From Methylotuvimicrobium buryatense 5G (GTDB lineage Bacteria > Pseudomonadota > Gammaproteobacteria > Methylococcales > Methylomonadaceae): a stretch of DNA of 64,000 bases. Shown in pieces: positions 16,510-25,149 of the stretch (positions are counted from its first letter, which is position 1; every line of letters begins with the position of its first letter). The notes beneath the pieces were generated by a model. It was given only the letters and a program-made list of their open reading frames with translations. It was not told the origin of the DNA and did no database searches. The translations under genes and the position numbers were made by a program. The DNA lies in the NCBI RefSeq assembly GCF_000341735.1, contig NZ_KB455575.1:2867972-2931971 (forward strand), read 5' to 3'.

Positions 16510-17871
16510 TTAGTTTGTGCACATGCGAAACATTTCCTTGGCTTTTTCGCTTTCAAGCCGGTGATCGACGATCGGTTTCGGATAATCGCAGGCCGCAAAC
16601 TTTTTATCCCAAGTGTGAATAATACTCGGCGCGAACGGGCGTAATTCGGGTATCCACCGGTAAATATACTCACAATCCCCATCGAACTTCTGTTGTTGCA
16701 GCCAAGGATTGAAAATTCTGAAATAAGGCTGGGCATCGCAACCGGTGGACGCGGCCCACTGCCAGTTACCGTTATTCACACAGGGATCGTAATCGACCAA
16801 ATGCTGCGCGAAATAACGTTCGCCCCAGCGCCAACTAATATGTAAATCCTTGACTAAAAAAGACGCGGTAATCATCCGCACCCGGTTATGCATATAACCG
16901 GTTCGATTCAATTCGCGCATCCCGGCATCGACGATCGGAAAACCGGTTCTTCCTTCGACCCAGGCATAAAACTGCGCCTGATCATTCCGCCACGGCAATG
17001 CGTCATATTTGCGCACGAATGCATGCCCGAATACCTCGGGAAAATGGTAGGCGATATGCGTAAAAAAATCGCGCCAGTAAAATTGACGCAGCAAGGGATG
17101 GCCGTCACCCAGCACGCATTGTACGACATAGAAAGCTTCGCGTATCGAAACGGTACCGAATTTCAAATGCGCCGATAACAGGCTGGTCGAGGCCAAAGCC
17201 GGGTAATCCCGCCGGTTTTGATACTCTTTAAGGTTTTCCAGGGCATCGAAAATTGCCAACGCCTGTCGACGCCCGCCCCGCAAGTTCGGACCGGCATTCG
17301 TTTTGAGTGGTTCGTAGTCGTACAACGGGCATTCCGGCGGCACGCAAAAACGGCCTTCCGCCAAAGTTTGCGGCAAGCCAACAGGAATCCTTCGCGCATT
17401 ATTGTAGAAAGCGGTAAACACTTTATAAGCCGAGCCATCGCTTTTGAGGGCCTGTTCCGGCTCGTTCAATAGCACATCCGCGCATGAATGCCATGCGATG
17501 TCGAGCTCGATACAAACTTGCTGCAAGCGATAATCGCGATGCCGACTGAACGGCGTGTAGTCACGGTTGACAAATACGGCCTCGATACCGCAAGCAAGCA
17601 CCCAATCTTTTACTATTTTCTCGGGTTCGCCTCGCACAATAGTCAAACATGCGCCGCGCTCTCTAAACTGCTCCCGTAAATCGTCCAGGCTTTGTAGCAT
17701 GAATTGCAGCGCCGGCCTACTTTGGTAAGGATGCTCATCAATCTGAGACGGATCGAAGATAAAACAAGCCTGCACTTGTTCCGATAAGCGCAATGCTTCA
17801 TTGAGAGCCGTGTTGTCATCGATACGCATGTCGCGGCGAACGATATAAAGTGATTTTTTATAGCAAGTCAT
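16510..17871 (-). CDS. phrB: Deoxyribodipyrimidine photo-lyase (class I)
   Basis: A 453-residue photolyase that uses blue light, FAD and an antenna cofactor to split cyclobutane pyrimidine dimers. The antenna domain begins SLYIVRRDMRIDDNTALNEAL. The FAD domain has REAFYVV..FYWRDFF, FPIVDAGMRELNRTGYMHNRVRM, WRWGERYFAQHLVDYDPCVNNGNWQW and the adjacent TGCDAQPYFRIFNP. Length and motifs fit E. coli PhrB. It heads a same-strand cluster with lipocalin, SRPBCC, DUF1499 and YbgA genes, although a family F repeat separates it from the rest. Confidence 0.95.
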   Translation of the reverse strand: MTCYKKSLYIVRRDMRIDDNTALNEALRLSEQVQACFIFDPSQIDEHPYQSRPALQFMLQSLDDLREQFRERGACLTIVRGEPEKIVKDWVLACGIEAVFVNRDYTPFSRHRDYRLQQVCIELDIAWHSCADVLLNEPEQALKSDGSAYKVFTAFYNNARRIPVGLPQTLAEGRFCVPPECPLYDYEPLKTNAGPNLRGGRRQALAIFDALENLKEYQNRRDYPALASTSLLSAHLKFGTVSIREAFYVVQCVLGDGHPLLRQFYWRDFFTHIAYHFPEVFGHAFVRKYDALPWRNDQAQFYAWVEGRTGFPIVDAGMRELNRTGYMHNRVRMITASFLVKDLHISWRWGERYFAQHLVDYDPCVNNGNWQWAASTGCDAQPYFRIFNPWLQQQKFDGDCEYIYRWIPELRPFAPSIIHTWDKKFAACDYPKPIVDHRLESEKAKEMFRMCTN

Positions 17872-17964
17872 CAGTTGGCAATATCATTTTCTACTTATCA
17901 GTCTATCCTTAAATTTTTCGAACGCCAGTCTCGGACGATAATATATACTTCGGACTCAGTAACC

Positions 17965-18292
17965 TACTGCCGTTAAGTTAAGCCTTCATTGAAATAAGCA
18001 AGAAACGAGCATGAAATAACTTCGACAACTGTTGGAAGGGGGTTTGGTGGCTCTATTGACAGGTGTCGGCGGCAGGGAAAAAGCCGCCGTCAAGCCTACC
18101 TGAACGTATTCACGGCGTCCTGTCAAGCGAGTCACCGAACCGCCTAAACGCGTACTCCTTGTAGAAGTTATTTAGTGCATATTCCTAATGCTTGCATTCA
18201 AGCTCTAATGTAACTCAAAAGCTTGCCATCCATGGCACTGGATTCCGCCAGTCCATGGCGGAATGACGAGTTTCCCTTTATTTAATGGCAGT
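17965..18292. mobile_element. Family B element containing a nested family D element
   Basis: Terminal repeats tactgccgttaagttaag and ..tttaatggcagt match the element at 2005. The flanks gactcagtaacc (17953-17964) and gactcagcaacc (18293-18304) form a 12-bp direct repeat with one mismatch, the same length as for the other B copy. Inside lie a family D element (18001-18186) and a palindrome near 18235 (ggattccgcc..ggcggaatgac). It fills the 457-base gap between photolyase and the flavoprotein gene. Confidence 0.82.
18001..18186. mobile_element. Family D hairpin element nested in family B
   Basis: The ends agaaacgagcatgaaataac and ..gttatttagtgcatattcct form an imperfect inverted repeat and match the copy at 23191. 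The core reads gaacgtattcacggcgtcc at 18102-18120. An extra inner hairpin, gtcggcggcagggaaaaagccgcc, distinguishes it from the other copy. Confidence 0.75.
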
Positions 18293-18328
18293 GACTCAGC
18301 AACCAGTACTTCCTAAGCCAGTAAAACC

Positions 18329-19504
18329 ATGAATTCGACTGCAACGCACAACACCATTGACAGCTCCGAAACCCAAGGCGGCCAACCGATACATGTCGTC
18401 ATCGTCGGCGGTGGCTATGCAGGTTTGTCGGCCTTAATAACGCTGAGAAAAGCTGCACCCGATGCACGCATCACGTTGATCGACCCGAAACCTTGGCACT
18501 TGATCATCACAAGACTACACGAAACCATACATAGACCTCTGGAAAGCATTCGCATTTCCTATGAGACATTGGCCGAACGTTTTCAATTCGACCACCGGCA
18601 ATACGCCGTCGATATCGATGAAAACCGGCTAAAAGACTGGCAGGATCAACGAACCATTAAACTCGACACCGAAACGCTGCACTTCGATTTTTTGCTGATA
18701 GCCACAGGAGCCTCTTCCGGCATGCCGCTTCGCCGGCCGAATTTTTATGATTTGACCGCATTGACACTGAATTCAGGGGCCGAGATTCTTGAACGCTTTG
18801 TCAGCAATGGCGGACCGGAAAAAACGATCAACCTTATTGGAGGCGGCCCGACCGGCATACAGTTCGCACTTGAAATAGACCATGTCTTAAAAGCGATGCA
18901 TGCCGATTTTCGGTTGAATGTGTACGATGCGCATGTAAAATTGCTGGGCCAATTTCCGCATGCATTCGGCGATTATGTCGAACAACGTATGATCGAAAAG
19001 CGTATCGCATTCATGCCGGAGTGGCATTTTGAAAGTAGCGCCGAACAAATGGCGTATCTGGTGCATAAACAGGGCGAACGTCATAATATTCCGGATTCGC
19101 AGCTAACCTTGCTGCTCACCGGAAAAAAACCGCAACCGCTATGGCATGCAAACAGTTCAGGACAAATCCGTTTAGGCAAGCAAACATTGACGCGGATTTT
19201 TACCGCCGGCGATTGTTCGCATTACGACATGATGGGGTCGAACTCGATGACGGCTCAATCGGCTTTACGCAAAGGCCGCGCCGCCGCTAAAAACATTCTG
19301 CTGGAAGCCGGATTGACCCGTTTTTGTTTGCCTTACATGCACCGCGACATCGGCTATGTATTGAGCCTTGGCCCCTCGGATGCGGTAGGCTGGGTCGGTA
19401 ACCCCGGCAACATCGTCAAAGGCGTGCCGGCATACTTGATCAAGGAAACGACCGAGATGCAATACGACCTATTGCTTTCCGGCGTGGATAGCTATATCGG
19501 TTAA
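18329..19504 (+). CDS. FAD-dependent pyridine nucleotide oxidoreductase (NDH-2-like)
   Basis: A 391-residue flavoprotein of the type II NADH dehydrogenase-like superfamily. The FAD site is VVIVGGGYAGLSALITLRK at about 23-41; the second nucleotide site is NLIGGGPTGIQFALEI near 170. FLLIATGASSG and the C-terminal IFTAGDCSHYDMMGSNSMTAQSALRKGRAAA are standard. There is no disulfide active-site motif. The C-terminus lacks an obvious membrane helix, so it may be peripheral, and the electron acceptor (quinone or protein) is unknown. It precedes msrQ on the same strand by 142 bases. Confidence 0.82.
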   Translation: MNSTATHNTIDSSETQGGQPIHVVIVGGGYAGLSALITLRKAAPDARITLIDPKPWHLIITRLHETIHRPLESIRISYETLAERFQFDHRQYAVDIDENRLKDWQDQRTIKLDTETLHFDFLLIATGASSGMPLRRPNFYDLTALTLNSGAEILERFVSNGGPEKTINLIGGGPTGIQFALEIDHVLKAMHADFRLNVYDAHVKLLGQFPHAFGDYVEQRMIEKRIAFMPEWHFESSAEQMAYLVHKQGERHNIPDSQLTLLLTGKKPQPLWHANSSGQIRLGKQTLTRIFTAGDCSHYDMMGSNSMTAQSALRKGRAAAKNILLEAGLTRFCLPYMHRDIGYVLSLGPSDAVGWVGNPGNIVKGVPAYLIKETTEMQYDLLLSGVDSYIG

Positions 19505-19646
19505 ATGAACGGGATAACTGTTGTCTTATCTCGATAAAGTGGTAAGTTAATTTTTAAGCCACGGTTAAGATTGGCTCAAAATAAAACAAAAATCAACCGG
19601 TGATTGCCCCCATGAATAATCACGGATATCCGAAATCGGCGGTCGG

Positions 19647-20267
19647 ATGAACAAGTTATCGACCTTCGAAATAAAATGCGCCATTTTTATAATCGCTCTG
19701 ATTCCTTTTTTGCTGATGCTATGGAATGCCTTGACCGACTCGCTCGGCCCTAACCCGGTCGAAGCTTTGGCTCAAGAAAGCGGCATCTGGTCGTTAAGAT
19801 TTCTGCTGATTACGCTGGCATTTACGCCGGCTAAGATGATTTTCAAACAACCTGGCCTGCAAAAATACAGACGCGTCGTTGCTTTGTTCACTTTTTTCTA
19901 TTGCTCGGTGCATTTTCTCATCTTTATCGGTTTCGAACATTCATTCAGTTTTGCTCTAATCATTGAAGATCTCTATACCAGTCCCACTGTAATGGTGGGT
20001 TTATTGGCTTATCTACTGCTCGTCCCGTTGACCGTTACATCAACCAATAACATGATGAGAAAACTCGGGAAAAACTGGAAAAAACTGCACAGCGCAGTCT
20101 ATGTGATCGGCTTACTCGCTATTTTGCATTTCGCCTTGACTGTAAAAGCCGATCTGACCCGACCTTTGTTTTATGGCTTCATTTTATTAACATTATTTGT
20201 CATCCGAGGCGTCGTCAGGAACAGCAAAAAAACAACCGCATGCAAAACTGAAGCCGTTAAGGATTAA
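19647..20267 (+). CDS. msrQ: Haem-binding membrane subunit MsrQ/YedZ-like
   Basis: A 206-residue integral membrane protein with about six hydrophobic segments. It fits the MsrQ (YedZ) family, the haem b subunit that passes quinone electrons to periplasmic methionine-sulfoxide reductase MsrP: DSLGPNPVEALAQESGIWSLRFLLITLAFTPA, then FYCSVHFLIFI and WKKLHSAVYVIGLLAILHFAL with candidate haem histidines. No msrP catalytic gene is adjacent, which is odd because msrP and msrQ are usually paired. Its last 11 bases overlap the end of the convergent flavoprotein gene. Confidence 0.88.
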   Translation: MNKLSTFEIKCAIFIIALIPFLLMLWNALTDSLGPNPVEALAQESGIWSLRFLLITLAFTPAKMIFKQPGLQKYRRVVALFTFFYCSVHFLIFIGFEHSFSFALIIEDLYTSPTVMVGLLAYLLLVPLTVTSTNNMMRKLGKNWKKLHSAVYVIGLLAILHFALTVKADLTRPLFYGFILLTLFVIRGVVRNSKKTTACKTEAVKD

Positions 20268-21858
20268 CGATTGCCAGAGCGACCGCTTCCGCTACCTTGA
20301 TACCATCGACAGCCGCGGAAAGAATGCCGCCGGCATAGCCGGCACCTTCTCCGGCAGGAAACAAGCCTTTGGTATTTAGGCTTTGGAAGTCGACATCACG
20401 CTTGATACGGATCGGCGAAGACGTTCTTGTTTCGACACCGGTCAATACCGCATCATGCATTGCAAAACCTTTGATTTGTTTGTCGAATGCCGGCAACGCT
20501 TCTCTGATCGCCTCGATCGCAAAATCCGGCAACGCCGAGGCTAGATCGCATAAATTCAATCCCGGCGTATAAGACGGCAATACCGAACCTAAACAGGTGG
20601 AAGACCGACCCGCCAAAAAATCGCCGACTAATTGCCCCGGCGCATCGTAATTACCGCCACCCAATTCAAAAGCTTTTCGCTCCCATCGGCGTTGAAACTC
20701 AATCCCGGCCAAAGGGCCCCCGGGAAAATCGGTCGGATCGACATCGACGACGATCGCACTATTGGCGTTTCGTTCGTTGCGCGAATATTGGCTCATGCCG
20801 TTGGTCACGACATGACCGGGCTCCGAAGTCGCCGCGACCACCGTACCGCCCGGGCACATGCAAAAACTATATACTGCGCGACCGTTACGGCAATGATGCA
20901 CTAATTTGTAATCGGCCGCACCCAATAGAGGATGTCCGGCCTGCGGCCCGAACCTGCATTGATCGATCATCGATTGAGGATGTTCGATACGAAAACCGAT
21001 CGAAAACGGCTTGGCCTCGATATAGAAACCCCGTCGATATAGCATGCTAAAAGTATCCCGCGCACTGTGGCCGACCGCCAACACGACATGCTCGGTATCG
21101 ATACGCCCACCCCCGGCAAGCACTACGCCTTTGACTTGTCCATTGTCAATTTCGATATCCTCGACCCGGCTTTGAAAGCGAATTTGACCGCCCAAGGATT
21201 CGATCTCGGCGCGCATCGATTCAACCATTGAAACCAACCGAAACGTACCGATATGCGGTTTATTGACATAGAGTATTTCAGGCGGCGCTCCAGCCTTGAC
21301 GAACTCGGTCAAAACTTTACGACCTCGATAGCCCGGATCCTTGATTTGGCTATAGAGTTTGCCGTCTGAAAATGTACCGGCACCGCCTTCACCGAACTGC
21401 ACATTCGACTCCGGGTTAAAATCTCGCTTACGCCACAACCCGAAAGTATCGACAGTCCGTTCACGCACCGCTTTGCCTCTCTCCAAAATAATCGGACGAA
21501 ATCCCATTTGCGCCAAAACCAAACCGGCAAACAAGCCGCAAGGCCCGGTACCGATGACAACCGGCTGCTTGATCAGACCTTCGGGCGCCTTCGCAACAAA
21601 GCGATAAGCCATATCCGGCGTCGGACGAACCTGCGGATCCTTGGCTAAACGTTGCATAATTTCCGCTTCTTTCGTGGTTTCGACATCCACCGAATAAATC
21701 AGCATGATCGCGCCACGCTTGCGGGCATCGAAACTCCGTTTGAATATCGTAAATTTCAGTAGCTCGGAAGGTTTAATGACTAATTTTTCGAGAATCGCGG
21801 TTTTCAGTTGGTCCGGTTGATGATCGAGCGGCAATTTCAGTTCGGTCAGTCGCAGCAT
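20257..21858 (-). CDS. FAD-dependent dehydrogenase (COG2509-like)
   Basis: A 533-residue flavoprotein. After about 100 N-terminal residues comes the FAD-binding site VVIGTGPCGLFAGLVLAQMG. The diagnostic NVQFGEGGAGTFSDGKLYSQIKDP follows, then VVLAVGHSARDTF, MCPGGTVVAATSEPG and a C-terminal GLFPAGEGAGYAGGILSAAVDGIKVAEAV. This is the widespread family of uncharacterised NAD(P)/FAD-dependent oxidoreductases, often annotated as electron-transfer dehydrogenases; substrate unknown. It follows the APH-fold kinase by 46 bases on the same strand, so the two are probably co-transcribed. Confidence 0.88.
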   Translation of the reverse strand: MLRLTELKLPLDHQPDQLKTAILEKLVIKPSELLKFTIFKRSFDARKRGAIMLIYSVDVETTKEAEIMQRLAKDPQVRPTPDMAYRFVAKAPEGLIKQPVVIGTGPCGLFAGLVLAQMGFRPIILERGKAVRERTVDTFGLWRKRDFNPESNVQFGEGGAGTFSDGKLYSQIKDPGYRGRKVLTEFVKAGAPPEILYVNKPHIGTFRLVSMVESMRAEIESLGGQIRFQSRVEDIEIDNGQVKGVVLAGGGRIDTEHVVLAVGHSARDTFSMLYRRGFYIEAKPFSIGFRIEHPQSMIDQCRFGPQAGHPLLGAADYKLVHHCRNGRAVYSFCMCPGGTVVAATSEPGHVVTNGMSQYSRNERNANSAIVVDVDPTDFPGGPLAGIEFQRRWERKAFELGGGNYDAPGQLVGDFLAGRSSTCLGSVLPSYTPGLNLCDLASALPDFAIEAIREALPAFDKQIKGFAMHDAVLTGVETRTSSPIRIKRDVDFQSLNTKGLFPAGEGAGYAGGILSAAVDGIKVAEAVALAIVNP

Positions 21859-21904
21859 GCTACTTCGGTAAGATGATTTAAAGCCGCGAATTATTTCATA
21901 AATA

Positions 21905-22975
21905 TCATTTTCGCACTTGAAATTTCAAAGCGGGCGGAGCTAGTTTTTCTATGATTTGTTCGATAGATGTCTTCCGCCGTTCAATGCTCTCGCAAAATCT
22001 GAATTGAGCTACAGCCCGCCATAGATTTTGTTTCGGCTCGGAAACTTTAAAATAAACATCGCCAGACAAATAGTCGGTAAAAAACCGCAAACCCAATTCG
22101 AATGGAATCAGCCGTATCGCCGGATAAAGATAGCGATAGTCGCGTTCGGTAAAAAACGCATGCGTTTCGGCCAAGTAATGCGTTAACACCGCTTCGCAAA
22201 TAGCCGTATCGAATTCGTCGGAGCTTTCGATATGACATAACGAGCGGATGCAATCGCCGATGTCGTAATGAACCAGGCCGGGCTTGACGGTATCCAAATC
22301 GATTAGACTGACAACCCGATGCGTATTGCGGTCGAACAAAAAATTATTCAACTTAGGGTCGCCATGAATCACACGCACGGCCAATATTCCCCTTTGCTTT
22401 GCATATTCCAACACTTCCGACAACGCTTGTCGTCTATCGATAAAATCAGCGCAATACCGAACCGCTGATGAATCTTGAATTGCCGCCTTCTGACGAACTT
22501 GTCGATATTGCCGTAAATAATCCGGCGCGATATGAAAACCGGGCAAGGTATCGTGCAAACGTTCGACACTCAATCCACCGGCTAAACGATGAAAATAGCC
22601 TAACGCAAATCCTGCTTGCTCGGCTTGCTTGATATCGTCGACCGTTTCGAAACTAATTGTATTTTCGAGATATTGCAGCGCTCGCCAGATCTCGCCTCGC
22701 TCATCTTGATAATAAGATTCTCCGGAAATTGTTTTGACGATGGCAGGAATACGCAGCTTAAGGTCGGATTCAGCTTCTTGCGTTATATAGTTATTCAGTT
22801 CGCTCAAGTTGGCCATGATCAACTTAGGCTCGGCAAAAACCCGGGGATTGATCCGTTGCAAAACAAAACGCCCGGATACCGTATCGATTAAAAAAGTATC
22901 GTTGATTAGACCGTTACCCAAATCGCTGATTTGGGTGATAACCGATTGCGTAAACCGAGACGCTATCTCATGCAT
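21905..22975 (-). CDS. APH-fold phosphotransferase
   Basis: A 356-residue protein-kinase-like phosphotransferase of the aminoglycoside/choline/N-acetylhexosamine kinase superfamily. The nucleotide-binding start is LGNGLINDTFLIDT..FVLQRINPRVF. The catalytic loop is VIHGDPKLNNFLFD, with HGD..N as expected, and the metal site is SLIDLDTVKPGLVHYDIGD. The overall pattern resembles N-acetylhexosamine kinase-type members more than antibiotic kinases, so a sugar or amino-alcohol substrate is likely (inference). It precedes the FAD dehydrogenase in a two-gene unit. The first 215 bases upstream show nothing I can name. Confidence 0.82.
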   Translation of the reverse strand: MHEIASRFTQSVITQISDLGNGLINDTFLIDTVSGRFVLQRINPRVFAEPKLIMANLSELNNYITQEAESDLKLRIPAIVKTISGESYYQDERGEIWRALQYLENTISFETVDDIKQAEQAGFALGYFHRLAGGLSVERLHDTLPGFHIAPDYLRQYRQVRQKAAIQDSSAVRYCADFIDRRQALSEVLEYAKQRGILAVRVIHGDPKLNNFLFDRNTHRVVSLIDLDTVKPGLVHYDIGDCIRSLCHIESSDEFDTAICEAVLTHYLAETHAFFTERDYRYLYPAIRLIPFELGLRFFTDYLSGDVYFKVSEPKQNLWRAVAQFRFCESIERRKTSIEQIIEKLAPPALKFQVRK

Positions 22976-23190
22976 GTGTCTTTACACCGAAAAAAAATAA
23001 ATATTCGACGCTCTGAAAGAGCAAAACAAAGGAAACAAACCAAAGGGGCGATAGCCAATCTTAGTTGATAGATATTTTTTCTGCTTTCGTAGCCCCATAA
23101 CACAGTTGCAGGTAAGTAGTAATGGTGTTAATTTGCGGTTAAAAGCTAACGCTCCCAAATCGCTAAAGGTAGTAGCCGTAAATATTACTT

Positions 23191-23353
23191 AGGAACGAGC
23201 ATGAAATAACTTAGACAACTGTTTTGGAAGGGGGTTGGTGGCTCGCTTGACAGGACGCCAAGCCTACATGGATGTATTCACGGCGTCCTGTCAAGCGAGT
23301 CACCAAACCGCCACAAAGCCTACTACTTGTATAAGTTATTTTGTGCGTATTCC
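23191..23353. mobile_element. Family D hairpin element
   Basis: A 163-bp element with ends aggaacgagcatgaaataac and ..ataagttattttgtgcgtattcct (imperfect inverted repeat). A 23-bp inner stem with one mismatch, 23237-23259 against 23282-23304, encloses a 22-nt loop (aagcctacatggatgtattc..). The core ggatgtattcacggcgtcc covers the loop and one arm. Flanking tactt occurs at 23186-23190 and 23354-23358, a possible 5-bp target duplication. A family A copy follows directly. Confidence 0.8.
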
Positions 23354-23357
23354 TTAC

Positions 23358-23518
23358 TTATACTCATCGTATATCAAAATTCGGCGCCGGGGTGTCCGTC
23401 AAAGGACGCCGTGAATACGTCCCTGTAGGCTCTATGCCAGCTCCATGCTGGCAAAGCCTTTGTCGAACACCCCGACGCCTCCTCTGGTATTGCCGAAATT
23501 TGAAGTGCGAAAGGTATA
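23358..23518. repeat. Family A element, full length
   Basis: A 161-bp copy from tatactcatcgtatatcaaa to ..aatttgaagtgcgaaaggtata, near consensus, with core ggacgccgtgaatacgtcc in this orientation. It starts exactly where the family D element's 3' flank ends, so the two are tandem insertions. Together they fill most of the 618-base gap before the RRM-like gene. Confidence 0.88.
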
Positions 23519-23593
23519 ATTATTTCAAATGTTTGAAATACACTATTAAATAATTGAATCGTTTCAAAATAACAAATAACACGTGGTACTGTC

Positions 23594-23986
23594 ATGATTA
23601 TTTTTATGAGAAGAATTCCGTCTGACACCAACAAATTTGAAATAAAATCATTCATCGAGCCGGCACTTAACGGGAGATTTTTTGCCAAAAAAGGCTACAT
23701 TAACACGATAAAAATATTACAAATAAGAGACAGTACTCGCAATACCAATGAATATCACGGGCTAGTCAGAATCGAACCCGATTCGGCCGGAGCAAGAGCG
23801 ATAAAACAACTCAACAAACAACCGATTAACGGCAAAATGATTATCGTGCGCGAGTATTTTCACCGTTGCTGGCAAAACGATCCTCGGATCAGAAAAAACC
23901 ATTCCGATATTACATTTGCAGACCGAAGAAAAGGCGATAGGCGCCGCAAAACACTGGAAGTCGCAGAAATGCCATTTGAACCATAA
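23594..23986 (+). CDS. RRM-like RNA-binding protein with basic tail
   Basis: A 130-residue protein. The first 90 residues resemble a single RNA-recognition motif: beta-1 MIIFMRRIPSD, a helix (FEIKSFIEPAL), a diverged RNP1 region (EYHGLVRIEPDSAGARAIKQ) and LNKQPINGKMIIVREYFHR. The tail carries DRRKGDRRRK, a basic motif seen in several bacterial nucleic-acid or nucleotide-binding proteins. Bacterial single-RRM proteins of this kind are associated with stress or RNA metabolism; no specific role is known here. An alternative start lies four codons in. It stands alone, convergent with gmk. Confidence 0.6.
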   Translation: MIIFMRRIPSDTNKFEIKSFIEPALNGRFFAKKGYINTIKILQIRDSTRNTNEYHGLVRIEPDSAGARAIKQLNKQPINGKMIIVREYFHRCWQNDPRIRKNHSDITFADRRKGDRRRKTLEVAEMPFEP

Positions 23987-24036
23987 CTGTCAACTTACAA
24001 AAGGTTTCCGGCAATTCATCCGGGGCTTATCATTTT

Positions 24037-24657
24037 TTACTCCCGGCTCAATAGCTCCTGTAACAGACTCTGCAATGCTTCCTTTTGTTTATCGATATGG
24101 AAACGATGTGAAACGACGATACTTATTAACGAATTCAGTGCGCATTCGAATACATCATTGACAATCAAATAATCGTATTCGCCGTAATGGCTCATTTCCG
24201 TCACCGCATCGCGCATGCGCCGAGCTATTGTTTCTTCGCTATCCTGTCCTCGATTACGCAAGCGCTGCTCCAATACGCTAACCGAAGGAGGTAAAATAAA
24301 AATAGCAATACAATCCGGCAGTATTTTTTTAATTTGTTGCGCCCCTTGCCAATCGATTTCGAGTATCACATCGATCCCTTGATTAAGACTTTCCTCAACG
24401 GTCCGACGAGCGGTTCCATAATAGTTATCGAACACCTGAGCATGTTCAAGAAATGCCTGCTCGGAAAGCATTGTCTTAAACTCGTCGACCGAAACAAAAA
24501 AATAATCCTGCCCGTCGACTTCTCCGGGACGTTGTTGCCTCGTCGTATGGGAAATCGAAACGGTCAATTTGTCGAGCTCCTCCGTTAACTGTTTAACCAA
24601 ACTGGTTTTACCAGCTCCAGAAGGTGCGGAAATGATATAGAGATTGCCGGTTGTCAT
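24037..24657 (-). CDS. gmk: Guanylate kinase
   Basis: A 206-residue enzyme phosphorylating GMP to GDP with ATP. The P-loop is ISAPSGAGKTSLVKQL at about 9-24. The GMP-binding region is VSISHTTRQQRPGEVDGQDYFFV, then FLEHAQVFDNYYGT and DVILEIDWQGAQQIK. The lid RNRGQDSEETIARRM is present. Length is normal. In many relatives rpoZ and spoT follow gmk; neither is seen here. It is convergent with the RRM-like gene, 50 bases apart. Confidence 0.97.
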   Translation of the reverse strand: MTTGNLYIISAPSGAGKTSLVKQLTEELDKLTVSISHTTRQQRPGEVDGQDYFFVSVDEFKTMLSEQAFLEHAQVFDNYYGTARRTVEESLNQGIDVILEIDWQGAQQIKKILPDCIAIFILPPSVSVLEQRLRNRGQDSEETIARRMRDAVTEMSHYGEYDYLIVNDVFECALNSLISIVVSHRFHIDKQKEALQSLLQELLSRE

Positions 24658-24745
24658 GACTCAAAGGGTATAAAATAAAATGGATGCATTCAGCTGAGCA
24701 TTATATGTTGTTCACTCTTTCTAGGGAAACTTAGGAAAAAACTCC

Positions 24746-24893
24746 AGCAATTCCCAATTTGGGGATCAAAAAGGGTGTGGGGTGTGCTTGGCGAGGATGT
24801 CGGCAGCATGGAGCTGGCATAGAGCCTACATGGACGTATTTACGGCGTCCTTTGACGGGCACCCCGAGGCCGAATTTTCATCTACGATGAGTA
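24746..24893. mobile_element. Chimeric element: family C left half, family A right half
   Basis: Left: cagcaattcccaatttgggg and ggcgaggatgtcggcag, as in family C. From about 24806 it becomes family A: agcatggagctggcatagag, core ggacgtatttacggcgtcc, then cgaattttcatctacgatgagta. The switch is at a short shared agcatgg stretch. No target duplication is visible. It lies in the 492-base gap between gmk and rhlE. Confidence 0.8.
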
Positions 24894-24999
24894 GAGTTTC
24901 TGATAAACCGGACACCCAATAATTTCAACCGACACCACACAAAAAGCGCCCAAGCAAAAAATAACCCTAAATAAAACGGCTTAATAACAACAGGTCTGT

Positions 25000-25149
25000 T
25001 ACAATGCCGCTAATTCCGGCGCACTTCAGTCTGCGCCGTACCTCGCGGTCACCTCCCCGGTACACTTCGATTTTCTTCACTTTATGCGAATCCCGCCTAG
25101 ACTGACCCAGGGCATTCCCGGGTAGGCCATTCCAGGAGCATTTTCCAAT
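25000..25149 (+). promoter_or_regulatory. Candidate promoter and structured rhlE leader
   Basis: TACAAT at 25000-25005 could be a -10 box, without a convincing -35. The following 140 bases contain a hairpin ggcgca/tgcgcc (25018-25037), a second stem gtacc/ggtac (25038-25063) with cacctcccc in its loop, and a third pair near cccagggcattcccggg. The ribosome site CAGGAG lies 14 bases before the ATG. Long structured leaders are common for cold-induced RNA helicase genes; control by temperature is inference. Confidence 0.3.

Noticed and set aside
17953-23518. Integron attC-like sites
   Set aside because: The hairpin elements are palindromic and similar in length to attC, but they lie between ordinary chromosomal genes in both orientations, lack the conserved attC end motifs, and several have target duplications, which fits transposition.
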